Shown in pieces: positions 8,451-17,400 of a stretch of 64,000 nucleotides of DNA. This DNA is from Chitinophaga sp. SYP-B3965 (GTDB taxonomy: Bacteria; Bacteroidota; Bacteroidia; Chitinophagales; Chitinophagaceae). The stretch covers positions 1,364,001-1,428,000 of the forward strand of contig NZ_WJFD01000001.1 in assembly GCF_009647655.1 (NCBI RefSeq), given 5' to 3'. The position numbers and the translations under genes were made by a program. The notes under the pieces were generated by a model. That model was given only the letters and a program-made list of their open reading frames with translations, was not told the origin of the DNA and ran no database searches. Numbering within the stretch: position 1 is the stretch's first letter; each line of letters starts with the position of its first letter.

Positions 8451-8812
8451 GTTTGCCGCGCTGCAAAGGGCGGTTTTTCTTTCTTTTTGGGATGAGAGTG
8501 TTTTTTTCATTTAAAATTTGCCTCGCTGCAAAGGGCGGTTTTTTCTTCTTTTTTGGGATGAGAGTGTTTTTCATTTAAAGTTTGCCGCGCAGCAAAGGGC
8601 GGTTTTTCTTTCTTTTTTGGGATGAGAGTGTTTTTTCATTTAAAGTTTGCCGCGCTGCAAAAGGCGGTTTTTTCTTCTTTTTTGGGATGAGAGTGTTTTT
8701 TCATTTAAAGTTTGCCGCGCTGCAAAGGGCGGTTTTTCTTTCTTTTTTGGGATGAGAGTGTTTTTCATTTAAAGTTTGCCGCGCTGCAAAGGGCGGTTTT
8801 TTCTTCTTTTTG
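8451..8812. repeat. Six tandem ~64.6-bp repeats with alternating A/B subtypes
   Basis: The 520-bp gap 8365-8884 has no credible gene. It holds six copies of a unit beginning TTTGCCGCGCTGCAAAGGGCG at 8452, 8517, 8581, 8646, 8711 and 8775 (spacings 65, 64, 65, 65, 64). Each continues with a T/C tract, GGGATGAGAGTG, another T tract and CATTTAAAG. Copies 1, 3 and 5 have GGTTTTTCTTTC after the core while copies 2, 4 and 6 have GGTTTTTTCTTC, so the array grew by duplication of a two-unit block of about 129 bp. The core can form a short CCGC/GCGG hairpin with a T-run on the plus strand, opposite to both flanking genes. Confidence 0.9.
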
Positions 8813-8884
8813 CGAGGAAATTTTTCTATTGCAAGAAGTTTTTTTCTTTTTAAGAGGCGGATGGCCTTTTTCATCTAAAACAAA

Positions 8885-9961
8885 CTACATCCTCCCCAAT
8901 AACCTTGCTCCTACACGGTTATCTTCGGAAACATTAGAAAGTACCACTACAGCTACACCCGTTTCTTCATCTACTCCAATAAATGAATGATATCCACCGG
9001 TTTGGCCATTGTGTACTACCCAGTGGCGGCCATCTCTGTTGGCTAAATGCCAGCCCAGGCCTACGCTGCTTTCTCCGGAAAAAGTTTGTATATGGGTTAG
9101 GGCTATCGCTTTTTCCAGCGTGGTGGGTTGTTTGCTCATGTTAGCCCTCGCATAAATGAGCATATCGTGCATCGTGGAACGGATACCTCCGGCACCTGCG
9201 ATCTCCTGGAAGTCCCAGGGGCCCTGTGGGTCCAGTTCTTTTGTGTATCCTTGTGCAAAACGACTTTGCATAGACTCCGTGAGCTTGATCTTTGTGTCCT
9301 TCATTTGCAGTGGTAGCGTAATTTCTCTTTCCAGCAAAGTGGCATAATTCGTATTGGCATTACGTGCTAATAATGCTCCCAGCAGGCCTGCAGCTACGTT
9401 GGAATATTCGTATTTATCTCCCACCCTTCTCTGCGGTTTAAAATTCTTCACGAAGCGGAAGAGCTTTTCATTGGAATATTGGGCATAGGGATTTTTCATA
9501 TCCAGAGCGCCCTGGAACATATTGGGCGCTAAACGCGGGAAGCCGGAGGAGTGATTACTGAGGGATACCATCGTTACCGGCGTGCCATCAAAAACAGGGG
9601 TAGGAACTGAATCCGGCAGGAATTTTCCAATGGGATCATCCAGCTTTACTTTACCACGGTTCACTTGCAGAGCCAATAGCGTACCGGTGAATGTTTTAGA
9701 GATAGAACCTATTTCAAATACGGTATTTTCATCGGGCAATTTGCCATTACCGCGAACGGTTTCGCCATAATTATAAATGGAAATATTCCCGTTCCTTATT
9801 ATTCCTACAACGAGTCCTACACATTGATCCATGGCAAAGCTGGAACGGACAAGGGAATCCACCATCATATCCCGCGGTGTTCTTAGCGGATTATCAGTGG
9901 CTTGTGCAAAGCTGAGTATAGTGTAAAGGGATGCAAACCCTGTAAGGAGCATTTTTTTCAT
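8885..9961 (-). CDS. Exported serine hydrolase, beta-lactamase/class C-like, 358 aa
   Basis: This belongs to the serine beta-lactamase-like superfamily (class C, DD-peptidase and esterase members). A signal peptide (1-21) predicts export. The nucleophile motif SxxK is S86-I-S-K89, the second motif YSN is near residue 186, and the third motif appears as HNGQTGG near 318, where KTG or HTG is usual. The length fits the family. The neighbour 3 nt downstream is a small DMT-type membrane protein, probably co-transcribed. Whether it hydrolyses a beta-lactam, a peptide or an ester cannot be decided from sequence; the surrounding genes give no resistance context. Confidence 0.88.
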   Translation of the reverse strand: MKKMLLTGFASLYTILSFAQATDNPLRTPRDMMVDSLVRSSFAMDQCVGLVVGIIRNGNISIYNYGETVRGNGKLPDENTVFEIGSISKTFTGTLLALQVNRGKVKLDDPIGKFLPDSVPTPVFDGTPVTMVSLSNHSSGFPRLAPNMFQGALDMKNPYAQYSNEKLFRFVKNFKPQRRVGDKYEYSNVAAGLLGALLARNANTNYATLLEREITLPLQMKDTKIKLTESMQSRFAQGYTKELDPQGPWDFQEIAGAGGIRSTMHDMLIYARANMSKQPTTLEKAIALTHIQTFSGESSVGLGWHLANRDGRHWVVHNGQTGGYHSFIGVDEETGVAVVVLSNVSEDNRVGARLLGRM

Positions 9962-9964
9962 AGG

Positions 9965-10294
9965 TTATTTCTTAAACATAAAATATACGGCGCCTAATAA
10001 CAGGGAAAAGGATACCAGGTAATTCCAGCGCAACGGCTCTTTCAGGAAAAAGATGGCAAATACACAAAATACAGAAAGGGTGATCACTTCCTGGATCATC
10101 TTTAACTGGAATCCGTTAAAACCTTCCATATAACCCAAACGGTTAGCCGGCACCATAAAACAGTATTCAAAAAAAGCAATCCCCCAACTGATCAGTACCA
10201 CTTTCCATAAGGGCACATCGGTATGTTTCAGATGGCCGTACCAGGCAAAGGTCATAAATACGTTGGAGACGAGCAGTAATAAGATCGTACGCAT
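9965..10294 (-). CDS. DMT-type small membrane protein (DUF486), 109 aa
   Basis: Four transmembrane helices fill this 109-residue protein. The pattern TFAWYGHLK near the start, an FFEYCFMVPANRLGY motif in the second helix and QLKMIQEVITL in the third match the DUF486 family, distant relatives of the drug/metabolite transporter superfamily. Function is not established. The gene lies 3 nt upstream of the serine hydrolase gene on the same strand and is probably the first gene of that transcript. Confidence 0.85.
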   Translation of the reverse strand: MRTILLLLVSNVFMTFAWYGHLKHTDVPLWKVVLISWGIAFFEYCFMVPANRLGYMEGFNGFQLKMIQEVITLSVFCVFAIFFLKEPLRWNYLVSFSLLLGAVYFMFKK

Positions 10295-10451
10295 GCAGCT
10301 AAACTAATCATTTTTTGCATTGTTCTCAAGCGAACATAAGATGACCGTAATCGAACACTTTATTATAAATATACATTTATATTCTATTCATATGCATATC
10401 ACTCTTCTCTGGCATTCCCTTTGAAAAGGGATTATACCTAAATTCACCTTC

Positions 10452-12788
10452 ATGATCCGTAATTACCTTCTGACTGCCTATAGAAATATCACGCGGCATA
10501 AATTGTTCACCTTCATCAACATATTCGGCCTTGCGTTGAGTATGAGTGTATGCATGAACGTTATTATCGGCATCAGTAAGGAAATGGATTACGATCAATT
10601 CCATCCGCATCCGGAACGCACTTATCGTGTGATCACGGAGATGAAAAACCCTGAAGGCAACAGCTGGAAACTGGCCAGTTCTCCCCTGCTTCTGCGGCAA
10701 GCGCTGCTCACTAATAATAGTGTGGCAGAAGAAGTAGTGCGAATATATCCTGCACTGAACGGCAAGGTAAGTGATGGTAACAAAACGATGAGCATCCATG
10801 GTGCTTTTACAGAACCTTCTTTCTTTAAAGTATTCGGATTTGAACTGGCGAAAGGGAATACGGCCACGGCCTTGCAATTACCTAACAGTGTTGTATTAAG
10901 CGACGAAGCGGCCACACGGTTCTTTGGTTCTGTGGACCCAATCGGGAAGATCATTTCTATAGAGAACGGTGGCGACTACCAGGTAACGGGTGTATTAAAA
11001 CCTCAGCAGGAAAAGAGCCACATTGATTTTGATGCTTATGGTTCTGCCAGCAGTGTGGATGAAAAACCATTTACCTGGGATCCACAGAAAGCATATACTT
11101 ATGTGATGCTGAAGGAACATGTAAATAAAAGTGCTTTGAAGACTGAACTGAACAGCATCGCTTCTGCACTTTATAAAAAGGAAGACCAGGGCAGTATTCA
11201 CTTCCAGTTACAATCACTAGGAAGCATCACGCCGGCATGGGAGGAAACGTATAACAATATGCACAATGGCGGCACCTGGGCTAAACATATGGGCGCATTG
11301 GGTATTATGCTGATCATCCTTATCTCTGCCTGTTTTAATTATACAAATCTTTCCATTGCACGTTCTTTAACAAGGGCGAAGGAAATTGGTATTCGCAAAG
11401 TTTCCGGGGCTACGCGTAAACAGATCTTCGGACAATATATTTTTGAAGCGGTTTCTATTTCTCTTTTCGCATTAGGGACGGCTTACCTGATGCTTTTGCT
11501 CATGGCGCGTTTCAACTTGTTCAACAGTGGTTACGAAAACATTCATGCGGTGAGTGCCAGCTGGAAACTGATATTGGTGTTCCTGTGCTTTGGTGTATTT
11601 ACCGGTTTGCTGGCTGGTACTTTACCAGCCTGGTTACTCTCTGCTTTCAAGCCGGTGCAGGTATTGAAAAGCATGCCCTCCTTCCGCATCTTCGGCAGGA
11701 TGAACCTACGCAAAAGCCTGCTCGTATTTCAATTCGCCATTTCACTGATCATCACTATTTTCCTCACTGCCTTCTATCAGCAGTTTGCATTTATGGCGAA
11801 GGCGGACCCTGGTTTTACACCAGACCGTGTTGTGGCGGTGCAATTGCAGGGAAACAAAGAAACTTTACTGGCGCAGGAATTGAGTGCTATCAGTGGTGTG
11901 GAGACTGTTGCAGCAACTTCCGGCAACTTTGGAAGATATACCAGCGGACGTTTCCCGCTTGCTACACACAAAGAACAGGAACAGCTGCAGGTGGATTACT
12001 ATCATGCAGATGCGGCATTCATTTCCATGATGGGACTCAGTTTCGTAGAGGGTAATAATTTTAATGGACAAAGGGCTACACAACAGATCATCTTAAATCA
12101 GAAAGCTGCGGAAAAACTGAAAGCGAAAGCTGGTCAGCTCATCTGGATGAATGATTCCCTTCAGGTAGAAGTAGCAGGCATTGTAAAGGACTTTCATTTT
12201 GAAAACTTAGGCAAAATGATAGCGCCACTGGCATTCCTTCCTTCCCCTGGCAATTACAACACATTAGATCTGAAAGTGAATACGGATAATAAAGAAGCGC
12301 TGAATAAACAGATCACTGCGGTATGGAATAAATTATATCCCGGTCAGCCTTTACAGATCTCCTGGCTGAAAGAAGAATTGTTTAAAGGCAATTCAAACCT
12401 GAGTGATGTTTCCTTCTTAGGTTTCCTGGCTGCAATGACCATCATTATTGCTGCGATGGGATTGCTGGCATTGGTGATCTATAATACAGCGGTACGGAGG
12501 AAAGAAATTGGTGTAAGGAAAGTAATGGGCGCCAGTATTAGCAGTATTATCACCCTGCTCTCGCGTGGTTTCCTGAAACTGATCCTGATAGCGGCTTGTA
12601 TAGCTCTACCTGTCGGTTACTTTGCGAGCCAGTTCTTCCTGCAGAACTTTGCGATGCGGATCAGTTTCGGCATGGGTAGTTTGCTGATCAGCCTGGCTGT
12701 GTTGCTGCTGATAGGTTTACTCACGATCGTATCACAAACCTGGCGGGCTGCCAGGGTGAACCCTGTAGAGAGTTTGAAGAATGATTAA
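10452..12788 (+). CDS. FtsX/MacB-type ABC transporter permease, 778 aa
   Basis: This is the permease half of a type VII (MacB-like) ABC system that works mechanically across the inner membrane instead of moving substrate through a pore. It has the duplicated Bacteroidota architecture: N-terminal helix in NITRHKLFTFINIFGLALSM, a MacB periplasmic domain (about 60-250), three helices with the FtsX motif LTRAKEIGIRKVSGATRKQI (about 310), then a second helix, a second periplasmic domain (about 450-610) and a final FtsX unit with RRKEIGVRKVMGAS near 680. No ATPase gene is adjacent, so the nucleotide-binding subunit must be encoded elsewhere. Its TAA overlaps the stop of pyrB on the other strand (12785-12788). 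Confidence 0.9.
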   Translation: MIRNYLLTAYRNITRHKLFTFINIFGLALSMSVCMNVIIGISKEMDYDQFHPHPERTYRVITEMKNPEGNSWKLASSPLLLRQALLTNNSVAEEVVRIYPALNGKVSDGNKTMSIHGAFTEPSFFKVFGFELAKGNTATALQLPNSVVLSDEAATRFFGSVDPIGKIISIENGGDYQVTGVLKPQQEKSHIDFDAYGSASSVDEKPFTWDPQKAYTYVMLKEHVNKSALKTELNSIASALYKKEDQGSIHFQLQSLGSITPAWEETYNNMHNGGTWAKHMGALGIMLIILISACFNYTNLSIARSLTRAKEIGIRKVSGATRKQIFGQYIFEAVSISLFALGTAYLMLLLMARFNLFNSGYENIHAVSASWKLILVFLCFGVFTGLLAGTLPAWLLSAFKPVQVLKSMPSFRIFGRMNLRKSLLVFQFAISLIITIFLTAFYQQFAFMAKADPGFTPDRVVAVQLQGNKETLLAQELSAISGVETVAATSGNFGRYTSGRFPLATHKEQEQLQVDYYHADAAFISMMGLSFVEGNNFNGQRATQQIILNQKAAEKLKAKAGQLIWMNDSLQVEVAGIVKDFHFENLGKMIAPLAFLPSPGNYNTLDLKVNTDNKEALNKQITAVWNKLYPGQPLQISWLKEELFKGNSNLSDVSFLGFLAAMTIIIAAMGLLALVIYNTAVRRKEIGVRKVMGASISSIITLLSRGFLKLILIAACIALPVGYFASQFFLQNFAMRISFGMGSLLISLAVLLLIGLLTIVSQTWRAARVNPVESLKND

Positions 12789-13720
12789 TTGAAAACCGGT
12801 TCTTTCCGGGCAAGGAGATATAACACTGCCATCCGTGTAGCTACACCGTTTTCCACCTGGTCCAGGATAATGGACTGGCCGGAATCTGCCACATCTGAAC
12901 TTAACTCTACTCCCCTGTTGATGGGCCCCGGGTGCATGATCACGATCTCTTTCTGGAGACTGTCCAGCAGCGCGCGGTTCACACCATAAGCCAGGGAATA
13001 TTCCCTTAAGGAGGAGAATAAAGGCATGTTCTGCCTTTCCAGCTGAATGCGCAGTACGTTTGCCACATCGCACCAGGCCAGGGCCTCGCGGATGTCGTAA
13101 CTAACGTTCACGTCTAATGCTTTGGCAATGTGTTTGGGTATGAGTGTGGGAGGCCCTACCACGGTTACTTCTGCGCCCAGTTTCTTGAGGCAGTAGATAT
13201 TGGAGAGTGCTACACGGGAATGCATGATGTCGCCACAGATGGCTACCTTCTTGCCTTCCACGCTGCCGAGCCTTTCCCTGATAGAGAAAGCATCCAGCAG
13301 TGCCTGCGTGGGATGTTCGTTGATACCGTCTCCGGCATTTACGATGGGCACATTAATATGTTTACTCAGGAAGTGAGGAGCCCCTGTTGCGGAATGCCGC
13401 ATCACCACCATATCCACTTTCATGGACAGGATGTTGTTGACGGTATCTATCAGTGTTTCCCCTTTGGATACCGAAGAACCGGATGCGGAGAAGTTCACCA
13501 CATCAGCGCCCAGCCTTTTCTCCGCCAGCTCAAAAGAGATGCGGGTACGGGTGGAATTCTCAAAGAAAACATTGACGATAGTGGTATCCCGAAGTGTGGG
13601 AACCTTCTTAATAGGACGTTGCAAAACCTCCTTTAATTGATCTGCTGTTTGGAAGATTAGCTCTATATCCTGACGCGTCAGATCGCGTATACCTAGTAGA
13701 TGTTTAACAGATAATGACAT
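12785..13720 (-). CDS. pyrB: Aspartate carbamoyltransferase catalytic subunit, 311 aa
   Basis: PyrB joins carbamoyl phosphate and L-aspartate in the first committed step of pyrimidine synthesis. The carbamoyl-phosphate loop STRTR is at residues 56-60, the SASGSSVSKGE loop with the active-site Lys is at 78-88, HPTQALLD lies near 134 and HPGPINRGVEL near 264, all intact. The length is normal for the catalytic chain. I start it at the ATG at 13720 because the upstream extension overlaps pyrR. It lies 23 nt downstream of pyrR on the same strand and no regulatory pyrI chain is next to it. Confidence 0.95.
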   Translation of the reverse strand: MSLSVKHLLGIRDLTRQDIELIFQTADQLKEVLQRPIKKVPTLRDTTIVNVFFENSTRTRISFELAEKRLGADVVNFSASGSSVSKGETLIDTVNNILSMKVDMVVMRHSATGAPHFLSKHINVPIVNAGDGINEHPTQALLDAFSIRERLGSVEGKKVAICGDIMHSRVALSNIYCLKKLGAEVTVVGPPTLIPKHIAKALDVNVSYDIREALAWCDVANVLRIQLERQNMPLFSSLREYSLAYGVNRALLDSLQKEIVIMHPGPINRGVELSSDVADSGQSIILDQVENGVATRMAVLYLLARKEPVFN

Positions 13721-13743
13721 TCTAAGGTGCAAATATAAGAGGT

Positions 13744-14274
13744 TTAGGCAATCAACACAACTTCGTCTTTTCCATCCCGTTCTTTCCACAACACTTTTAC
13801 GCGTTCTGTTATGATAGCATCGATGGTTCTTCCGGTGTAATCAGACTGGATGGGAAGCTCTCGGCTGAACCTCCTGTCTATCAGTACAAGCAGCTCCACG
13901 GCGGCCGGGCGGCCAAAATCCAGCATGGCATCCATGGCGGAACGGATGGTTCTGCCGGTGTACAACACGTCGTCTATCAACACCACCCGCTTTTTTTCTA
14001 TGGAAAAATTAATATCTGTTTCGTTGGGCGCCTGGAGCCCTTTCTCACTTTTATAGTCATCCCGGTAAAAGGTAATGTCCAGTTTGCCGTAGGCAATATG
14101 GGTATCGGGAAGCAGCTTTTTCAGATTATGGTAGATCCTGTCAGACAAATAGATCCCTCTTGGCTGCAAGCCAATGAGCACCGTGTCCTTGAATCCAAGG
14201 TGGTTCTCTATCAGCTGGTGACTAAGCCGGTCGATGGTAATCGCTAATTGCCGATCTGTCAAAATAGATTTCAA
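13744..14274 (-). CDS. pyrR: PyrR: pyrimidine regulator / uracil phosphoribosyltransferase, 176 aa
   Basis: PyrR is a phosphoribosyltransferase-fold protein that in Gram-positive bacteria binds pyr mRNA in response to UMP and also makes UMP from uracil and PRPP. The PRPP-binding motif VVLIDDVLYTGRTIRSAMDA lies near residue 95, and the N-terminal GLQPRGIYLSDRI and later LVLIDRRFSRELPI segments match PyrR. It precedes pyrB by 23 nt, the usual pyrR-pyrB order. No attenuator hairpin is visible in the short leader, so regulation by RNA binding here is unproven. A possible -7 box (TATTTTTG on the minus strand, 14294-14301) lies just upstream. Confidence 0.93.
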   Translation of the reverse strand: MKSILTDRQLAITIDRLSHQLIENHLGFKDTVLIGLQPRGIYLSDRIYHNLKKLLPDTHIAYGKLDITFYRDDYKSEKGLQAPNETDINFSIEKKRVVLIDDVLYTGRTIRSAMDAMLDFGRPAAVELLVLIDRRFSRELPIQSDYTGRTIDAIITERVKVLWKERDGKDEVVLIA

Positions 14275-14367
14275 AACAAAAGTGTTTAAGCATCAAAAAT
14301 AAGGATTAATGGGCCAGATTAAAAACTCTGATTTAAAAGGAACTTATCTAACGCATAGTCATTTAAC

Positions 14368-14397
14368 TTTATATTAAGATTTGGCTAGTTATACTTG
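14368..14397 (+). promoter_or_regulatory. Candidate promoter of the beta-barrel gene
   Basis: TTTA at 14368-14371 and TATACTTG at 14390-14397, separated by 18 nt, approximate the Bacteroidota TTTG-N19-TAnnTTTG promoter with one mismatch in each box. The ATG follows 35 nt later. Confidence 0.45.
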
Positions 14398-14432
14398 TAG
14401 AGACAATATTCCTCATAACCCAATTCTCAATT

Positions 14433-15113
14433 ATGAAAAAATTTTACGGAACCATGTTTGCGGCAGCTTTATGTTCAAGTGCCAGTTTATTTGCGCAGGA
14501 TGCGCCGGCTAAGAAATACTTCATTGGAGGAAGTATAGGATTTAACAGCACAACGCAGGAAAATACGGTCAATACAGTTCCTCCCGGTACTGGTACACCA
14601 TCTTCTTATGTTACAACTAAAGGCACCAACACTACGTACAGCATTACCCCGGAGTTTGGTTTTTACATCAGGAAGAACACTGCACTGGGTATTAAGTTAG
14701 GCTATAGCCATTCAGGTGGAGATAATCTCTACACTTCAAATAGTTATACCGCCTCTCCATTTGTTCGTTTTATTGTTCCTATCGGGAGCAGCCGTTTCTC
14801 TGTGTATAACGACCTTGGCATTTCAGCAGGGTATAGCGAAAACGGGGAAAGCATGTCCAGCGGATTCGCTGGTGATGCAAAAACTATCAACCTGGGCGCT
14901 TTTTACGAACCCGGGATCCAGTTCAGGTTAAAGAATAACATTAACCTCATGGCTACCCTGGGTAATTTATTTAATTACAATTATTACGAGAAAACGATAA
15001 GGGCGCAAAGCGATCGTTTCGTTAAAACAAGGAACTCTGGCCATAATGTGGGTATCAATAGCGACTTCTTTGCTTTCAACTCCTTCAGGCTCGGTGTAAA
15101 TCTCCTGTTTTAA
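14433..15113 (+). CDS. Outer-membrane beta-barrel protein, 226 aa
   Basis: A clear signal peptide (1-22, ending SLFAQ) is followed by a chain of amphipathic strands such as KKYFIGGSIGFNS, TTYSITPEFGFYIRK, TALGIKLGYSHSG and SPFVRFIVPIG. The protein ends in LGVNLLF with a C-terminal Phe, the typical outer-membrane barrel end signal. Its size suggests an eight- to ten-stranded barrel of the OmpA/OmpW-like porin class. No substrate can be inferred. It stands alone between the divergent pyrR and a peroxiredoxin gene with its own promoter. Confidence 0.85.
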   Translation: MKKFYGTMFAAALCSSASLFAQDAPAKKYFIGGSIGFNSTTQENTVNTVPPGTGTPSSYVTTKGTNTTYSITPEFGFYIRKNTALGIKLGYSHSGGDNLYTSNSYTASPFVRFIVPIGSSRFSVYNDLGISAGYSENGESMSSGFAGDAKTINLGAFYEPGIQFRLKNNINLMATLGNLFNYNYYEKTIRAQSDRFVKTRNSGHNVGINSDFFAFNSFRLGVNLLF

Positions 15114-15115
15114 CA

Positions 15116-15145
15116 TTTCTGAATGATCCCGGTTTTGTAGCTTTG
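15116..15145 (+). promoter_or_regulatory. Promoter of the peroxiredoxin gene
   Basis: TAGCTTTG at 15138-15145 matches the Bacteroidota -7 consensus TAnnTTTG exactly, and TTTC at 15116-15119 is a near match to the -33 TTTG box at an 18-nt distance. The predicted start of transcription lies about 17 nt before the ATG at 15167. Confidence 0.6.
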
Positions 15146-15166
15146 ATATATCTAATATCAAACATC

Positions 15167-15679
15167 ATGAAATTCATAAAAACCATGCTCCTTACCCTGG
15201 CAATATTTGGCTTTGGCGCTTCTGCCAAATCACAGATCAAGAACGGTGAAAAGATCCCTGATTTTGAATTGAAAGATCAAAATGGGGCTAACTTCAAATT
15301 GTCTTCAGCATTGGCGAAGGGTCCGGTGGTGATCTACTTCTATCCGAAGGATGATACCCCGGGTTGTACAAAAGAAGCCTGTTCTTTCCGTGATTCTTTT
15401 GCAGAGTTCACAGATAAAGGTGTGCAGGTAGTTGGGATCAGTTCAGACAATGTAGCGTCTCATAAGAAGTTTGCTGAAAAATATCATCTGCCTTTTACTT
15501 TACTCAGTGATGAGAAAGGTGCCGTACGGAAGTTATTTGGTGTGCCCAAAACCATGATGATGCCGGGCCGTGTTAGTTATGTTTTGGACAAGAGTGGTAC
15601 AGTTGTACATCAGTTCAATTCGATGACGCAGGCCACGCAACATGTGGAGGAAGCCATTGCAGCGATTAAGAAAATTTAA
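15167..15679 (+). CDS. Exported thiol peroxidase, Bcp/PrxQ type, 170 aa
   Basis: Bcp-type peroxiredoxins reduce hydrogen and organic peroxides with thioredoxin as the usual electron donor. The peroxidatic Cys67 and resolving Cys72 lie in DDTPGCTKEACSFRD, the five-residue spacing seen in E. coli Bcp. Further family features are YFYPKDDTPGC and VGISSDNVASHKKFAEKYHLPF. Unusually for this mostly cytoplasmic family it carries a signal peptide (1-23, ending SAKSQ), so it should act in the periplasm. I chose the ATG at 15167 because it lies just after a consensus promoter and gives a clean signal peptide. A strong terminator follows. Confidence 0.92.
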   Translation: MKFIKTMLLTLAIFGFGASAKSQIKNGEKIPDFELKDQNGANFKLSSALAKGPVVIYFYPKDDTPGCTKEACSFRDSFAEFTDKGVQVVGISSDNVASHKKFAEKYHLPFTLLSDEKGAVRKLFGVPKTMMMPGRVSYVLDKSGTVVHQFNSMTQATQHVEEAIAAIKKI

Positions 15680-15682
15680 AAA

Positions 15683-15714
15683 AAGGCGCCCTGTAAAAAG
15701 GGCGCCTTTTTTTT
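15683..15714 (+). terminator. Rho-independent terminator after the peroxiredoxin gene
   Basis: AAGGCGCCC pairs with GGGCGCCTT around a TGTAAAAA loop, followed by eight T. It starts 4 nt after the stop codon. Confidence 0.92.
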
Positions 15715-15756
15715 GCTTGGCTTAAACCATTTAATTAAAAGAATGTCCAACACCTG

Positions 15757-17358
15757 ATGAAAAAAGCCCTATTGTTATTTGCCATTGGTATCTTCCCGAT
15801 AGAAACCACTATTGCACAGGACCGGCCTAATGTTATCGTTATCCTGGCTGATGATCTTGGGTTTGCTGATCTGGGATGTTATGGCAGTGAAATTCCAACA
15901 CCCAATCTGGATGCCCTTGCTAAAAAAGGTATCCGGTTCACCAACTTTTACAATACAGCACGCTGTTGTCCTTCCCGGGCCGCTTTGCTCACCGGCATAT
16001 ATCCACACCAGGCTGGTGTGGGGCATATGATGGAAGATAAAGGTCCGGAGCACCCGGCTTACCGGGGCCGGTTGAATAACAACACGGTCACTATTGGTGA
16101 AGTAATGAAGAACGCAGGGTATTTTACTGCGATGGCCGGGAAATGGCATGTAGGCTTGCAGCAGGGCGTGGTACCCTGGAAACGTGGTTTTGACAGATCG
16201 CTCTGTGCGCCAGCCGGAGGTTTTTATTATGGCGACCATCCGAATGCAAAACTTTTTTATAACGGTATCCTTTTGGCTAAAAGAAGTTCTTTACTACCTA
16301 AAGACTGGTATAGCACAGATCTATGGTCCCAATACAGTCTAAAGTTTATAGATGGGGCGTTACAGGAAAAAAAGCCTTTTATGCTTTACCTGGCATATAA
16401 TGCACCTCATTTCCCCTTGCAGGCACCCCTCGATGAAATTGAAAAATTCAAAAAGAAATACATGGAGGGATGGAAAAAATTACGAGAGCAGCGATACAAG
16501 AAACAGCTCAAACTTGGATTGCTCGATCCCTCAGCGAAACTGACACCATTTAATCCAAATGTTCCTGACTGGGATCAGCTGAGCCAGCAGGATAAAGAAA
16601 AATTTGATCACATCATGGCCATCTATGCTGCAGTAGTGTCGCATATGGATAAGAGCATCGGAGATCTGGTAGCGGGTTTGAAAAAGAGAAAAGTTTTTGA
16701 TAATACGGTCATCCTCTTTGTTTCAGACAATGGTGGCAATGCAGAGCCTGGGCCGGAAGCAAAATACGACGGCGCCATACCCGGTTCTTCTCAATCCAGT
16801 GTGTTCCTGGGGCAAGGATGGGCTGAGGCTTGCTGTACACCGTTCTGGGGATATAAACACCAAACACACGAAGGTGGCATTTCCTCCCCTTGTATTATTT
16901 CCTGGCCGGCAGGGATACCGGCTTCCAAAAATGGTACTTTTGAACGGCAGCCGGCTCATATTACCGATATCATGGCCACATTGGTTGATCTGGGTAAAAC
17001 GCAATACCCTTCTACATTTGGAGGTAATTCCATTCCTCCTTTGGAAGGCACCAGTATCGTACCTGCCTTTACAGGCGGAAAGATAAAAAGAACAAACCCC
17101 ATTTTCTGGGAACATGAAGGAAACAAGGCTATACTGGATGGTAAGTGGAAACTGGTTGCCGAGCATACAGAACAATGGCAGTTGTATGATATTGAGAATG
17201 ACCGTTCAGAATTGCATGATCTTTCTGCTGAGCAGCCAGAGATAACGGGCAGATTGAAAAGCGAATACGAAAGCTGGTATCAGAAGGTACAGGCAGAGCC
17301 ATTTAAGAGAACATTTAAATGGTTCTATAATTATAAAGATGCCAAGGCAGCACTATAA
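15757..17358 (+). CDS. Exported arylsulfatase-type sulfatase, 533 aa
   Basis: Type I sulfatases hydrolyse sulfate esters using a formylglycine made from the Cys of a CxPSR motif. Here the motif is C70-C71-P-S-R74, followed by AALLTG. The metal-binding DD pair is in ILADDLGFADLGCYG (32-33), GKWHVG follows near 128, and SDNGGNAEPG near 323 supplies further ligands. A signal peptide (1-21) sends it to the periplasm. It resembles the AtsA/arylsulfatase group with HQTHEGGISSP near 370. No sulfatase-maturating enzyme or SusCD pair is adjacent, so the substrate and partner genes are unknown. A strong terminator follows 4 nt after the stop. Confidence 0.93.
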   Translation: MKKALLLFAIGIFPIETTIAQDRPNVIVILADDLGFADLGCYGSEIPTPNLDALAKKGIRFTNFYNTARCCPSRAALLTGIYPHQAGVGHMMEDKGPEHPAYRGRLNNNTVTIGEVMKNAGYFTAMAGKWHVGLQQGVVPWKRGFDRSLCAPAGGFYYGDHPNAKLFYNGILLAKRSSLLPKDWYSTDLWSQYSLKFIDGALQEKKPFMLYLAYNAPHFPLQAPLDEIEKFKKKYMEGWKKLREQRYKKQLKLGLLDPSAKLTPFNPNVPDWDQLSQQDKEKFDHIMAIYAAVVSHMDKSIGDLVAGLKKRKVFDNTVILFVSDNGGNAEPGPEAKYDGAIPGSSQSSVFLGQGWAEACCTPFWGYKHQTHEGGISSPCIISWPAGIPASKNGTFERQPAHITDIMATLVDLGKTQYPSTFGGNSIPPLEGTSIVPAFTGGKIKRTNPIFWEHEGNKAILDGKWKLVAEHTEQWQLYDIENDRSELHDLSAEQPEITGRLKSEYESWYQKVQAEPFKRTFKWFYNYKDAKAAL

Positions 17359-17362
17359 AAAA

Positions 17363-17394
17363 AAGGTTGTATCAAACGATACAACCTTTTTTTT
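17363..17394. terminator. Bidirectional terminator between sulfatase and pruA
   Basis: AAGGTTGTATC pairs perfectly with GATACAACCTT around an AAAC loop, with A-runs before and T-runs after, so it can stop transcription of both the sulfatase (plus) and pruA (minus), which converge here. Confidence 0.92.
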
Positions 17395-17400
17395 ATTTAT

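Noticed and set aside
8451-8812. CRISPR array
   Set aside because: The repeated units are contiguous and the sequence between cores is also repeated, so there are no unique spacers, and no cas genes are present.
8712-8990. Plus-strand frame of 92 residues across the 64-bp array
   Set aside because: It reads through tandem repeats and then antisense into the serine hydrolase gene, with Phe-rich low-complexity content.
10377-10877. Minus-strand frame opposite the start of the FtsX permease
   Set aside because: It is antisense to a clearly coding region and has no recognisable pattern.
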